From the NCBI RefSeq assembly GCF_963678635.1, contig NC_087063.1, forward strand, positions 32,872,599-32,936,598: a DNA stretch of 64,000 nucleotides, given 5' to 3'. Of the stretch, positions 22,901-35,368 are shown one piece after another. The notes under the pieces are model-generated. The model was not told the DNA's origin, ran no database searches, and saw only the letters and a list, made by a program, of their open reading frames with translations. Position 1 is the first letter of the stretch. Every line of letters starts with the position of its first letter. The position numbers were made by a program, and so were the translations under genes. This stretch comes from Symsagittifera roscoffensis. Lineage: Eukaryota; Xenacoelomorpha; Acoela; Convolutidae.

Positions 22901-23530
22901 ACAAGACAAACGACGTCAACTGACAATTCCCACTGAAAAAGACCATTTGCACAATTCATCTCCTAATCTTGTCATTTCTTTTCTCCCATCAGAAAATAAT
23001 CTTTTCGACTGGCTTGGAAACGTGTGAAAAAGTGATGATTGAAAAGTAATTCACGTGCTAATTGAATTGCTTTGTTTCGGATTTAAAAGCCGCCTCTTTC
23101 ATTTATTATACTCAAGAATCAATGTTTTTTTTTCATTTTTTGGCTACTTGTTCCGACTTTCGAAGAAAGTAGATTGTTTTAGTTTTAACCTTATTTAAAT
23201 TCCGTATAGGTATGATTGCATTGAAAATCATATATGGAAATTGTATGTACAAATTTCCTGCCGACTAGTAAATTCTCTATTTTACTTACAAAAAACTTAT
23301 AAACAATTAGTTTTCTTTTAAAATTGATATATGTTTTGCACTACAAAATATCCGCAAAACTAATTACTGTTTTATTTGGCCTCTTAAAAAATGGGAACTT
23401 GGTTAACAACGAATTAAAGTTTAAAGGATATTTGGTGTTTTTAGCTCAGTATTTGCGAAATCAGATTGCTTACCGACATCCTGCCGATAATTTCCAACTG
23501 TGATTCCAGTGACTAAATTTCTTTGAAAAA
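19911..23530. other. Intergenic region left of the mucin-like gene
   Basis: About 19990-20740 is richer in G and C than its surroundings and contains a TATA-like TATATAAAG at 20289-20297 and a good splice donor context (GGACGG then GTAAGTTC) near 20025. I can build no convincing gene from it. Open frames such as 20870-21178 (minus) show no domain. A 40-base tandem repeat lies at 21618-21790. The last kilobase before 23531 presumably contains the promoter of the following gene, but no specific element stands out. Confidence 0.4.
21618..21790. repeat. Tandem repeat, about 40-base unit, four to five copies
   Basis: The anchor CAGAACAAAACTTCTG and a following TTTTATT...ATCAGAG recur with starts near 21618, 21655, 21696, 21736 and 21775. 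The spacing is 37-41 bases. The unit holds short inverted words (CTGATCAG, CAGAAGTTTTG-like), so each copy can form a small hairpin. Confidence 0.75.
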
Positions 23531-26500
23531 ATGGTTTATCAAATTTATCCAATTTTTGTGCTGTTTTTCATTTATCTAGAGCTTTCAGCAATTGCTCAAA
23601 AAGAAAAAATTGCTTCCCAAAATTTGAACACGACGGATTACGTTATCAACAATATCAGCTCATTTTTTCAGCCTGCAAATGAGACCACTGCAGATTCAAT
23701 TTACGATTCACTTTCTTCAACAGAAAAGTAAAAACTATAGTTTTAACCATGAGTCTTTATTGTCTGATGTAATTTTCGTACAAAATCCGAAGTAATTATG
23801 GAGCCGTGAGTGTGTTTCATACAAAACCAGAACATGAATGTGTACAAAATCAGAGTTAAACCTTTTTAGCCGTGATTTTTCTGAAAAACAAAAACAAAGA
23901 AACCGAATGTGCATGTAGCACAAAAAAAATCGGATCACAAAAAAAAAAAAAAAAAAACTGTTTTTCTTATTCAAATTGTATCGGTTTTTTTTCGTTGTTT
24001 GATAAGGGGATCTAAACAAAAGCCTATAATTTAGGCATGTTCGAAAGTAAATTTGGCATATTTGACAACAGTTATCCTGAAAATGTAAGTACATTCGACA
24101 ACATTTCATTTTTTCTCAATTTGGTATATTCAACAGTTTTTGTTTTTTTTTTTACTTTTTTTTCAAAACAAAGTGCTAAAGAAAAAACAAAACTTACTTT
24201 ACTGGATTGAAACTAAATTTTCACGAAAACTTTTGTAAGACCTACTCGCTTGTTATACTCGCTCCAATTATTTTAAAGTCGTTCAAATCTCGACTTCAAG
24301 GGCCCCAGTATGATATATAACTCTCACCATTCCAATGGTAATTTTTTATACCTGCTTTTGCCTGGACAATAAAAAGCCAAAACACACCAGAAGACAAAAT
24401 TCTTTCCAATTTTCAATGGTCAGAACGATTATAAAAGTATTTTAAATGTGAGGAAAAATTACTGAATTCAACAGGTCGTCTTACTTCGACATCTACTTCG
24501 AAGAAAGAATGCCAGCAAAATATTTTTCCAAAATATTTTTTATGGCGCTTAATGACAAAATGAAAAATGAGGATAACAAAACTTTAATTCCGCGCAGAAG
24601 AAATCGCTATGCAAAATGCATGCATTCAAAAAACGGCTCAAAAAATTATTTTTCAAGGTTTCATCAAAAAAATTTCAAACATTTTGGTGTTGACACTTAT
24701 ATCCCTTTCAAACTGGAAATCATCATTGCTCAAAACAAAAAGAAAATAAGACAATTTATCAATTGCAAACAAAATCTACTTCAATTGGTGACTGGCTACC
24801 ACAAAAAATTTATGGGTGCTTTAAATAAATTTTTATGACACTTACTTTTCATTATGCCTCTCTATTTTTCATTACGTCTGGGGAATAAAAGAAGATCAAA
24901 AATGAAAAGAAAAACAAGGGCACTTGATTTTGGCCTTAAGGACCAAAAAAGCAGACCATTTCGAATTTTTTACGCGCATAAATTTTTTCTAATTAAAAAA
25001 TGTGCGAGCAGTTGAATAGTAGTCAGAACTATTAGCGCTTTGCCCCGATACGAGCAGTCTTGTTTTAGTTTGAAAATGCTTTGAACAATCGAAATAAAAA
25101 GTATGGTCTAGTTGTAGAAGGATGCTCTTAAGAACGTATTTCACTAAACTTATTTATATTTATTTATTGAGGGGCAAACACGCTCAAATTAATCATGGTG
25201 AAAACTTTACAAAAGTGCCAATAAACAGAATTTCAACATTTAGTCCTTATAGTGTTTTGGGACACCCCCTCAAAAAAGGCCGACTAAATTTTCGCATATT
25301 TTTGTAAATCCTCATCCATCATCCACCCCCCGAATCACGCTTTCCTCCACGCTTACTTGGGCAGCGTAACGATAACGGCTCTCTTGAGGAGCCTAAAATT
25401 AGCGGCGAAGATCTGATTCACTGCTTTGATTAATTATACCGAATTTTGTATAAGTTACGTAATCTGGTTTAGCAATTAATAAAATGATAATCTGGAACAC
25501 AAGCTTAGAAACATCATGTGTTACATATCTCAGAAGCAGACAAAGAAAGTGGAGGGCATTAGCAACTGCACTCTTGCCGCTGTAAGGTTTCCTTGTGCTC
25601 TTTGGCGACATCAATTTTTGGCCGCTCAATCATAAAAACTATTCAACTCTGTACAACTTTTAGGTCGAGCACTCAACAAAAAGAAACATTTTGTTGCAAA
25701 ACCTTGCATAAAGTTCCCAAAATGGGTTTTGATTTGTTTTCGAAATGAAAAAAAAAACTGACTGCTTGGCTGACCTGTCAGTGTTAATTCTTCACTGTTT
25801 TGGTTTCTACTGAAATTCGCACCAAATTTTGAGCAAACATTTTTCTTGAAATCTACTATTTAACCGCTTTTTCCTAAAAAGCTTTTCAGGGTGCGACACA
25901 AAACACAGCAAAACAGTTTGCTATAGAATTCTTAAAATTCTCTTTACTGCAAAAATGCAAGAGGTTCTAATGAATAGTTTTTTTAACAAACAGTGACAAA
26001 AAACTTAATTTTTTTAAAATAAATTAAGTTTTAATTAAGTTAATGATGCAATGTTTTTGCTTTGATTATATTATGCTAATTTGATTTTTAAAAAGACTTT
26101 TAGGGCATACTATGAGGGCCTTTGGCCTGTTAATGCTCCAAGGTAGGCTGCAATCAATGTGATTGAACTTTGTATTGCCTACTGGAATATAAATAAATAA
26201 AAATTTTGTTTTCAGCCTAACATTTTTCGAGGAAGTTCTGCAGAATTCAGAAGGGGCTGAAGATGGTTCTGAAATCTTTGCAGTGCAGCCATCGACTTCT
26301 TCACAGGCTATTATACAAACTTCTACGATGCAACAACGTTCTACACCAGAAAGTTATATCGCTTCTCTTGGTGAATCCAAATTCTCAACCGAATCTTCCG
26401 TTACAAACACAAGACAATATTTTCCCGGTATAAATGTAACCCCTGAAGCGTTTTCTTATTCTTTGAATGATACTAATAATGGCAAAACAGACCAACATAA

Positions 26501-27857
26501 AATTTACATGAGAACAACGCCAGCAGTTCAAAAAATATCCACATCTCAAGATGAAATAAGGGATCCTGCGTCAAAACACGTGACTCGGATTTTTAAACAG
26601 CCAACATCAATAAGAACTACCTTACCTGCGTCTGCTCCGGCACTTAGGTCGCAGAAGACGACCACTAATGCACCGATTAGTTTAGATGTCACCACTGATT
26701 CTTCAAAATATCACGAATTTCGCACCGCTCAAACCTTATCAACAATACAGATAGCGACAACTCAAAAGCTGACTACCCAAAAGGCAACAACTCAAAAGCC
26801 GACTACTAAAGCTTCGGCAACCCAGGAGCCGAAAGTTCAAAAGCTGTCATCTCAGGCAACTCATCCTACAACTCAAGAGCCGACTCCAATTCGGCAGTCG
26901 ACAACTCACGGACCTACAACTCGAGAACTGAAAAGTCCAGGGCCGGCAACTCGAGAACCGAAAAGTCAAAGGCCGACAACTCAATTTCCGAGAAACCAGA
27001 AATCGGCTATTCAAAAACTGTCAACTAAAAAACCGACAAAAAATGCTCAAACAACTGGTGCTTCTGCGGGACAATTAACGACAACGTATATTCGCAAGAA
27101 AACCCAAGCATCATTTACTATCGTCCAAGTACCGTCAACAGTAGCAACCGAAAGGCCGGAAAGTGTCCAAGAGAAGACAATAGATATGCCGAAGGAAGCA
27201 ATCAAATTACCTGAGAATGATGCTTATGAAGTGTATGGTATCAATCAACAGTCTAGTGAAACTCAGCCCAACCGGATCACTTCATCGTCGAATAGCAGAA
27301 CATCCAACTCAATGCATGGCTTAGAATCGACAAACAGCGCAGAGTTTGATGCAAATGATGTTACAGGTCCGGAAACAGTATCAAGAAAAACGAAAAGATT
27401 GACAGGCAACACTTCAAAACAAGAGCCAACTCAGCAAAAAATCAGCAGTCAAAATCGACGAAATTTGGCTAGAAATATAGCAGCAACAAAATTATCCACA
27501 CTTCAATCCAAAATTAACAAAAACATATCTTCAATTGAAAACGAGCGCACGAAATACGAGAGAGAGAAGCGAAAAGAATTTAAAGAATCTTTCCAGTTCG
27601 AGCAAAACTCAAAAACAAACCGCAAATCTTTTAAAAGCCAAACTGCACCTCGTATACTGGCCGTGTGTATTCTAGCGTTCGGGCTGGGCTTCGCTCTAAT
27701 TCTTGGGCTGATTCAGATTAAATGCAATTGCTGTTCTGGGCAACGAAAAAGGAGCGAATATAGAGGAGTGCAAAAAACTGACGATAATGCAAATCTAGAG
27801 GTAACAATCAGCAGTAACAATAATAAAGAGAGTATTCAGATGTCGTTGCTTTCATAA
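23531..27857 (+). CDS. Two-exon gene for a mucin-like type I membrane protein (612 aa)
   Basis: Exon 1 is 23531-23727 and exon 2 is 26216-27857. The donor GTAAAAAC and the acceptor TTTTGTTTTCAG fit in phase (two bases of a codon, then one), giving one 612-residue frame. Residues 1-23 are a signal peptide (IFVLFFIYLELSAIA). The next 220 residues are rich in Ser, Thr, Asn and Gln, with several N-glycosylation sites. About residues 246-347 are degenerate repeats on the theme TTQKPTTQ, as in heavily O-glycosylated stalks. A Lys/Glu/Asn-rich juxtamembrane part follows, then one membrane helix at about 546-567 (ILAVCILAFGLGFALILGLI). The last 45 residues, starting KCNCC, are cytoplasmic. The likely role is a cell-surface mucin or adhesion protein; no named family is recognised. 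The intron (2488 bases) holds no clear gene. Confidence 0.75.
23728..26215 (+). other. Intron of the mucin-like gene
   Basis: Bounded by GT at 23728 and AG at 26214-26215. It is AT-rich and carries homopolymer tracts (for example a 19-base A run near 23939). The 109-codon open frame at 24509-24838 is Lys/Asn-rich with no domain and probably random. No mobile element is recognised. Confidence 0.65.
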
Positions 27858-27949
27858 TGATTTATTTCATCTTTTGAGTTTTGATTATTTTAAATTGTAA
27901 ATTTGGGATCAATTAGAGGGGAGGATGGGAGTGGGGACACTATAATGAC

Positions 27950-28640
27950 CCTATTTTCACCAAAAAACTTGCGGCGCAGGTTAAGCTTTGAAAAACGTTT
28001 TTGGGCACTTTTTGGAAAACTTGGCCAAAAAATTGCGTTTTTTCGGCGCGCACTCGCCTTCAAAATTAGTATAAGGCGCCTATATAGTATAGTATAGCCA
28101 AAGGCGCCACTAGAAAAATTTTCGGGTTGATTGGCCCAAAATGGAAATCGTAAAATAATACCAAAGGGAGTGCATACCAAATAACACCAAAGATTAGACC
28201 ACCTCTTTGGTCTGAGGGGGATTTGGGGGTCCATACAGGGGTGGATTTGGGGAGGGGGCGGATGCCACCCTTCAGGGATTCTACCCCCTACCGACCCAAA
28301 GGGTCACCCTTGGTACTATTTTGAAATATCCATTTTTGGCGATGGGCCCTAAAAATTTTATGAGGGCGCCTTTTGCGCCAGTTCGTACTAATCTCGATGG
28401 GAAGCGCACGCCAAAAAACGCAATTTTTTGGTCTAAATTTTCCGAAAAGTGCCTAAAAACGCCTTTTTTGGTCTGTTTTTTGAAAATTTTGCATGCGGCG
28501 CAGAAAATTTGGCAGAAACAGGGACATTTTAGTGCTTTGGGAGAGCTGAAAAAATCAATTTGGTCGACCTAAAAAAAGTTGACTAAACTTTTGAAAAGTT
28601 TTTGAAAATCCGCCCCCGCCCCTCGACAAAATCCTAGATC
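27950..28640. mobile_element. Foldback (inverted-repeat) non-autonomous element
   Basis: The stretch 27996-28054 is repeated inverted at 28403-28461: arms of 59 bases with roughly 85% match, sharing GGCACTTTT, GGAAAA and AAAAAATTGCGTTTTTT. Between them are further GGCGCC words and a G/C-rich block at 28206-28320 that recurs inverted at 19837-19880. There is no coding capacity. A foldback or MITE-like DNA repeat fits best. The outer ends and target-site duplications are not clear, so the limits are approximate. Confidence 0.55.
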
Positions 28641-31600
28641 TGCCCTTGGGTCCATATATTAGTTTTGAAACTCAATTCTGTATAAAGTATGCAGTTTGAT
28701 TAAAGCGCGCAAATTAAATGGCGTAATTAGTAATTTTTCTGGGAGTGCATTGTCATAGTTAATCACGGGAATCAGCTTGTAAAAAAATTCAAAACAAATG
28801 CTTTAGGCTATTATCTGAGTTAATTTTTGGAAAGTCCGTATATCTCTAACTAAATCGATTTGTACGGTTGATACCTTTAGTGTTTTTTATTGGCACTAGC
28901 TAAAACAAGCAATGATGAAAAAAAACTTTGGTTGAAACACCTGCGTGCAATTAGCACAGAATGCCGCAGTAGTTTTATAATGTACAATCTGGGAAAAAAT
29001 TCATCTTTTAAAAAGAAACAAAATATTAATACTATCACAGAATGGTTTTAAATTGGAAGCGTTACTTCATTTACCAATGAAATTCCAATTAAACGACCAA
29101 AAAATTAACTTTTTTCTTTTTCTGGAACAGAATGGTGCGTTAACATTATATTGAGCTGAGGTTTGAAAAGTTACAAATTATCTGTGCTGCGTGGTTCATT
29201 CTTCAAACATATTTGGTTTTTTTCATATAGTCATTCAGACAGGATTTTTTATATATTCTGAAACTATCAATATCTTCAGGTCAAATTGGAAAAATTCTTC
29301 ACGTGTGATATAATTTTGTAAAATTTTGGGGCGCGAAAAATGTCCTTCAAATCTCTCAGGTCAGAAATTCAGGGCTTCACCTTGATACCAGCAGTCTTGG
29401 TTTCCTTCAGAAACATTTTTATAGTATACAAGAGTAAAATAAATTTCTACTGCGTGTGACACCCACCCAAATACAAACAAAACAAGGAATCCGGTTGCTG
29501 TGCAAGTTACGCAGAATGTTCTGACCACATTCATAGAAAAAATCTGAAAAGTTTTTTTTCAAATTAGATTAGTTTTGTTTTTTGTGCGTTTTTGTGCATA
29601 AGTGATCAGATAACTGCTGTACAAACGCGTAGAGCCATAGTAAATTAGGCATAATGACAATAATTGTCTCCGAAAAAGTGTTTTTTTGCAAAACATTTTG
29701 CAAAACATATAAGAAAAAATTAAGGCAAAGGAAGCGCAAAATGAAGCTTATAAAAATAGTTCCATTATAAAAATTGTTCAAATATGATATATCACTCGAA
29801 CAATCTTTTCCAAAACAAATAAAATTGATGAAGCCCCGATCTAATTGGTATATTTTTAAGGGGTAAATTAGGATATAAGACACCTGCAAAAATATGGAGC
29901 CCTCTAAAAAAAACAGAATATACTAATTTATTTTGAAAAGTTCTTTCATCCAGTTGAGACAAAGTTCATTGCTTTTAAAAACTTGTCGTACTCTCAAGAA
30001 AGAAATTCTGGATTCAATGTTTCCATAAAATCTGAACCCAAAAAATAATAAAGAAAAAATCTGAAAAAAACATAAGAAACCTAACATTGTATAAAATCCT
30101 ACTCATTTTTGCAAATAAAGTTGAAATGAAATTTAGCAGCATTAATTTATCTTTTACTATCATATTGACAAAGTTTGTCAGTTTGCTTTCAAAAATTTCT
30201 CCTAGTTTGTATTCCAAATCGAAAAATTTTGCAGATAATTTGCCAGAGCATTTAAATAAAAAAATTTATCAGAATGTGAAAAACAAAGGATTTGAATTCT
30301 TCTGTAAATAATATTTTTTATCATGAGCTCTGGAAATCGGTAATGACCTAAAGTTTCAGCCATCTAAAAATTGAAAACTTTAAATGAGAGCACTTGTGCT
30401 TCAGCAAACATGCTGATGATTTTGTCACCTTTGAATTGAAAAAAAAAACACTTTCAATTTTTGGGCTGAGCACATGCCGATCATTTGTTTTCAAACAATA
30501 TCAAGTTGGATAGTTATTTAAATGAATTTTGAAAAAACAAATTCTGAATTCTATGGAAGAACGCCAATAGACCAGCACGGCCTGTTTTTTTTATTGTGTC
30601 TTATGAAGCGGAACGGAGAACAATATCATATTTTACTTCTTAGACCCGCAAAAAAAGTTTTTGTTTCTAAAAGTTTATTAAACCCACTTCTCTTTTTACC
30701 CTCCTTTCAATCCTTTTCTTAAAAAATATTTTTTTAATTTTATTTTATTTACCGGGTAATGCTTTCCAACCATCACCTAGAAACCACCGGAAAACAGATA
30801 CTGAAGATTCAAGAAAAAGCGCTCGAAGCACGCCCAAGAAAAACCTATTTTCAGAATTTGGATTTAAAAAAATCTCTAACCGCAAAAATTTTATTGTTGT
30901 GCCTTAATTTAGCGATTGAACTTGTCTTGCCCAAATTAAAACTTTCTAATTAGCCTTCTGATTTTTTTTCCAGTTCTACCAAATTGGCACTGTCAGTATT
31001 TGTATGAAATTAAACTCAAACAAGATGTGTGGCTATTAGTGACTTCCCTGTTAAAAATTTTCTGAGATGAAAAAAAATCCACAGAACTGCAAAATTATGC
31101 TTTTTTTACTGTGTTGTGTGCTGCTGTAATTTCTATTTGCTTTCGAGATGAATTTCTTCAAATATAAAATGTTCTACCTCTTTTATTTCAGAATCAAATT
31201 AAAAAATTTTAACTATTTTCTTCATTTTTCGGGTCCAACATGGTCAAGTTAAACTGTTTTTCTTCAATTTTTGCTTCAAACAATTAAGATTCAGTTTGTT
31301 TTTATTTATTGAATCAATTATCGATGCGTGATTGATTGATGCGTGAAAGCAATGCAGTATTTTTTGATTGTGGAATTCAGAAGAGTGTCATCTCTATACA
31401 AAAGTACCAGAGTGTTTCCCGTGACTATTTGCAGATCACTTCTGTAAAGAGTAAACAAAACGTTTTGGTATTTTTAACTGGTTGGTTGGCTTATTCAAGT
31501 TTTGGCTCACATTTGGCGAAAGTAATTTTAAAGGGGTACAAAAGCAATCTGAGGGTACAAAGCAATCGCGTTGCCTATAGACCACGTGGTAACGGACATG

Positions 31601-32502
31601 GAAAATGTTAATAAAGGGAGTAGGAAAACGACGAGATTTGTAACAAATGCTGTAAGCGAGGAAAAAATTCCAGTTCCTGATTACAAAACAATTGCTTTCG
31701 CCAGTGTATTTATGATAAAATTATACTCAGAGCATTCGAATTTCAATTACGGTACATGAACTTGCGAGAAAAAGTTACCACAAGCCCACTGCTGTTCAAA
31801 CAGAACAGAAAATCTCGAGCACCGCTATCACGGTAAAAACTACTCAAAATTACTTCGCGGTAGAGCAAAAAACAAAAGCGCCAAACAAATTTGATATAGG
31901 ACGAAAAAATCAAACTAGATTTTGAGAAACTTGATTTTATTCTATAAAAAATTAAATTTCGAAAATTTTATTTTATATAAACTGAATAACCATTGTCAGG
32001 CAAGAGATGTTTTTTCCCTTCACTTTCAACTTGTGAAAGTTTTGGGAAAAAAGTCTAATTGGATTAAAGATTCAGCCTTTTATTTCAAAAACGTAAATTT
32101 TCGAGGAAAGCAATTCTTGAGTTTGTCTGGTACCGAAAGTTTTTTTGTCTAATTTCGAAAAATAATCTTGTATACTGCATAGAAAACATCATTTTTGTCT
32201 GATATCAAAAAAAACGAGTTATTGCAGAAAAAATTTCTAGCTATAAAAATTGAATTGCATCATTTTCAAATTTTTTTGTGAGCTCCCTCTGTAGGACCAA
32301 TAAAAAAGCTTTTCAATGTGGTCAACGGTAATTTTTTGTTATTTTGATCAACAACATAAAAATTTTGGTTCTGAATTTCGAAAACTGAAAAACATCATAA
32401 AATGTTAGTGAAAATGTAGTTCAAAAAAAGCATAAAATCATAAAATGTTAGTGCAAACGTAGTTAAAAAACAGCATAAAATTTAATCATTAATCAAAAAA
32501 CA
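28641..32502. other. Intergenic region, with weak membrane-protein-like frames
   Basis: Mostly AT-rich without recognisable genes. On the minus strand, 29342-29542 has an acceptor-like TTTTCAG followed by an open stretch with a hydrophobic run (GFLVLFVFGWVSHAVEIYF) and then NQDCWYQ before a possible donor. Next to it, 29569-29882 is open with several hydrophobic runs (IFISFILRFLCLNFFLYVL). They might be exons of a multi-pass membrane protein, but no complete model can be built. Nothing else is supported. Confidence 0.25.
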
Positions 32503-33150
32503 TCATATGATATTTTTTTTCAATTCCAAATTAGGAAAGTACGAACGTAGTACACTCAGTTTTACTTCGTCAACGCTTTCCTCCAATTCCAATTTTCTGA
32601 TTATGCTCGCAGCTCTCGATACCATTTTAAAACCTTCCAGTTGCTTCAAATCAACGTAATTTGCAGCAATTTCAACTTCGGTGTCAACTGTCAGAGCGTC
32701 TACTGAATACAAAACAAATAATGCGAAGTTCAATTGTCTCCACTCACTTTCCATACGACAATTCAACACCCGCAAGCTTCCTCGAAACAATTTTTTATAA
32801 TTTTCTAAGAAAACGAGCAGATCGCTTATATCTTTACTCTCATTTTGGCAAAATTTCAAATCCAGAAGCGCTACTTTCCAATTAGTGCGCTCTTTCAGGT
32901 AATCCAAAAATGTTCGAAACAACTTTCCTCGATGCAGAAAATAATTTTTCCCACCAATGCTGAGGTGGAAGTAAATACGAGATTCACATAACAAATCATT
33001 TAGGAACCTGCAAGTTGCTCGTAAGTTTAAAAGGTCTTTAAACCCTACCGATAATCCGTCAGAGCTACATCTGCTGCTGCTGATTAAATTCTGTCCAATC
33101 TGAGTGAGAACTGTTGAAGGTAGCTCTTGGAGATGCAAGAAAGTGTCCAT
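32503..33150 (-). CDS. Probable F-box protein (215 aa)
   Basis: From ATG at 33150 the product begins MDTFLHLQELPSTVLTQI and then has GFKDLLNLRATCRFLNDLL. These match the F-box pattern: LP at the start, a helix, and a closing L-xx-LRxTC-xx-LNDLL. F-box proteins bind Skp1 and present substrates to SCF ubiquitin ligases. The remaining 150 residues are leucine-rich (WKVALLDLKFC, VDLKQLEGFKMVS, VLRSYFPNLEL) and may form irregular leucine-rich repeats. The frame is open upstream to an earlier ATG at 33258. I prefer 33150, because a good acceptor (TTATATTGTCAG) ends about ten bases before it, which suggests an intron in the 5' UTR. The substrate is unknown. Confidence 0.6.
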   Translation of the reverse strand: MDTFLHLQELPSTVLTQIGQNLISSSRCSSDGLSVGFKDLLNLRATCRFLNDLLCESRIYFHLSIGGKNYFLHRGKLFRTFLDYLKERTNWKVALLDLKFCQNESKDISDLLVFLENYKKLFRGSLRVLNCRMESEWRQLNFALFVLYSVDALTVDTEVEIAANYVDLKQLEGFKMVSRAASIIRKLELEESVDEVKLSVLRSYFPNLELKKNII

Positions 33151-33259
33151 AGTTTGATCTGACAATATAACAAAACGAAACCAAATCAAACATTTTTTTG
33201 CATCAAAAGGTTCAGCAACTTTTCTTATTTGACTTTGGGAGACAAGTTTACTCGGCAAA

Positions 33260-35368
33260 CTCTATGAAGTTTACTTGCATTATTTTGGTTCATTAGACAC
33301 GCCTCACAGTGCGATAACGTCGATCACCGTAAAGTACAGAAAACGGTCAAAAAAAGAGACTTAATGATGAAAAAATATTCTATTTAGGGCAAAATATTAG
33401 TTTTGCTAAGCAAAATTCACTCAATTAGGAAAATTTGTGTTCGGAAATTTTGTATTTGTATTTTCATAAATAGTTTCGAGCGTGCATATTAACTGTTTTC
33501 AAGAACGCGATTCAAGCTAAGATGGCAGTTTTGAGCTATTGTTGTAATTAAAACTAGCGTGTAACGCACCTCCGATGAGTCGAGTTTGTAACAAATTATA
33601 AAAACCCGCAGATATTGAAAATAAGATCTGCATCCTTTGAGTTAACTTGACAGCACCCAATTACAGAAATGGTAATTTCATATTTTGTAAAAGAAAATTC
33701 ATCCAAGTTTTTTCCAACTTAAATCTTGAAGAAAAAAAACCATAAAATTTTGTAAAGTTTTTTGAAACATTTTAAAATGGCATCAAAAACGTCACATCTC
33801 GCAAAGTAAAAGCAGATGAGCAGTCGCATTGGAACGCAAAAATTGCAACTCTTGGTGTTGCTGAAGCAACTTTCCCGCACTATGATAAATCATCAAATAT
33901 GTCAAAAATTGATTCTGAAAGTCACTGCGATTTGTAACATACCATTGAAAAGTTTGAATTAAACCTTCGTGAATCTTGTTGATAAGAAAGATTATCATTA
34001 CATGCTTTGGCGAATGCTGAACGGCGAGAACTATCATCCTTTCTGACAGCCGACTAACTTGAGCAAAATTCTCTTTGTTTCACTCTGATATCTCAAAAAA
34101 AAAAACAATAAAACAAAAAACCCCCTTTCAATACACTTGATCCCTGATCTTACCCGGTATTTTTCCTCAAACTGGCACACCAGATTTTTCCGTTTGACCC
34201 TTGAAAATAATCTGTGAAGACGAAACCACACAAGCGACTGCGCAGTTCACATTATTTGGAAAACATATTCAACAGCTGCATGTCACGAATTCAACAACAG
34301 AAGACATAGAAAAAACAGAGAATTGAGAAATAATTTTTGACAAGAACATCATCGAAGAAAAAAGGAAGAAGAGAAAAGATCTGACAAAAATGTACATGTC
34401 TTCATAAAAGAATAAATCTTTGCATTAATCAATATATGTTTACTTGTACATTGATATTGATTTGTAACCCCGAGTTGAGCGAACAAATTTGCGTGTAACT
34501 ACTCTGAGGAGAGCGAGTTTGAGAGCAAAACAAAACTTGTTTTTATAACAAAACCTCTAAAATTTATCAGTTTTCTCAGCCGCTTTCCTTTCAGACTTGC
34601 TCTTCACCTAACCAAGGAAAACCAAGTTATTTTGAGCGCATCTGAGTAAAAAAGAAACCCGATTTGAAACGACGCGATCGCGACTTTTTGTTTTTCCGTA
34701 AACGGGATCTTGCATCTCATGTATTCATTTTGTTGAAAACTCCGAAAATCCCCTTTTCCAAAAAATTGTTATTTTTCGGCATTTTATTTTTTCGTAAAAA
34801 AAATCATTTCCTGTTTCGAACTTTCCTGTTTGCATTTTTTCGGTAAAATCTAATTAAACATATGACGAACTTTTAATTTTGTTTAAAAAAAGGCGAATAG
34901 TATTTTTACAATAAAAGATGGTGAAGCAGTTGTTGAGCATGTTGTTTGGGTCTCTCTTGTCTTAATGTGAATATAATTGTCCTTCCTTTGGCTCGTTTTA
35001 AATTGTGTTTGTGTGTAGATGCGTTTTCCTCTCGTTGTTTCTGGAAAATTGTCATCCCTTTGTATCCTTGCTTTGAGTGTAGCCTGTTAATTACCATAAC
35101 ACGGAAACAACTAAAAAAAAAATCATTTAATTTCGAGTTTACCACAAAAAAAAACAAGTTTTTTTTTCCTTCAAAAAACATTTAAATATTGTTTGAAACA
35201 AAAGCAAACATTTTAACAAAAATAAATTGAAAAAAAAGCTGAAAAAAAAACATTCGAAATTTTTCGTTCTAACTTTAATTTGAAGTAAACTGAATAGAGG
35301 CAAAAAAAACAAAAAAAAAACGTCCGAAACGGAACAAGCGCCGTCCTTATTTACGGCTCTCAACAACT
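33260..35368. other. Intergenic region between the F-box gene and the BEL/Pao element
   Basis: No gene is recognised. It contains one satellite unit (33660-33870) and the word CGCACCTCCGATG at 33565-33577, which recurs at 53285-53297. The 5' LTR of the BEL/Pao element should lie in the right half (about 34200-35360), but its other copy is lost in the assembly gap, so its limits cannot be seen. Confidence 0.4.
33780..33870 (+). repeat. Isolated unit of the 165-base satellite
   Basis: AAAACGTCACATCTCGCAAA, then GAGCAGTCGCATTGGAACGC and TTGCAACTCTTGG align with the unit of the array at 41521-43080. The preceding sequence (TTTTGAAA-type words from about 33660) also fits the AT-rich half of the unit. 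Confidence 0.65.

Noticed and set aside
24509..24838. 109-codon frame inside the mucin intron
   Set aside because: Lys/Asn-rich, no recognisable domain and no splice context; probably random in AT-rich DNA.
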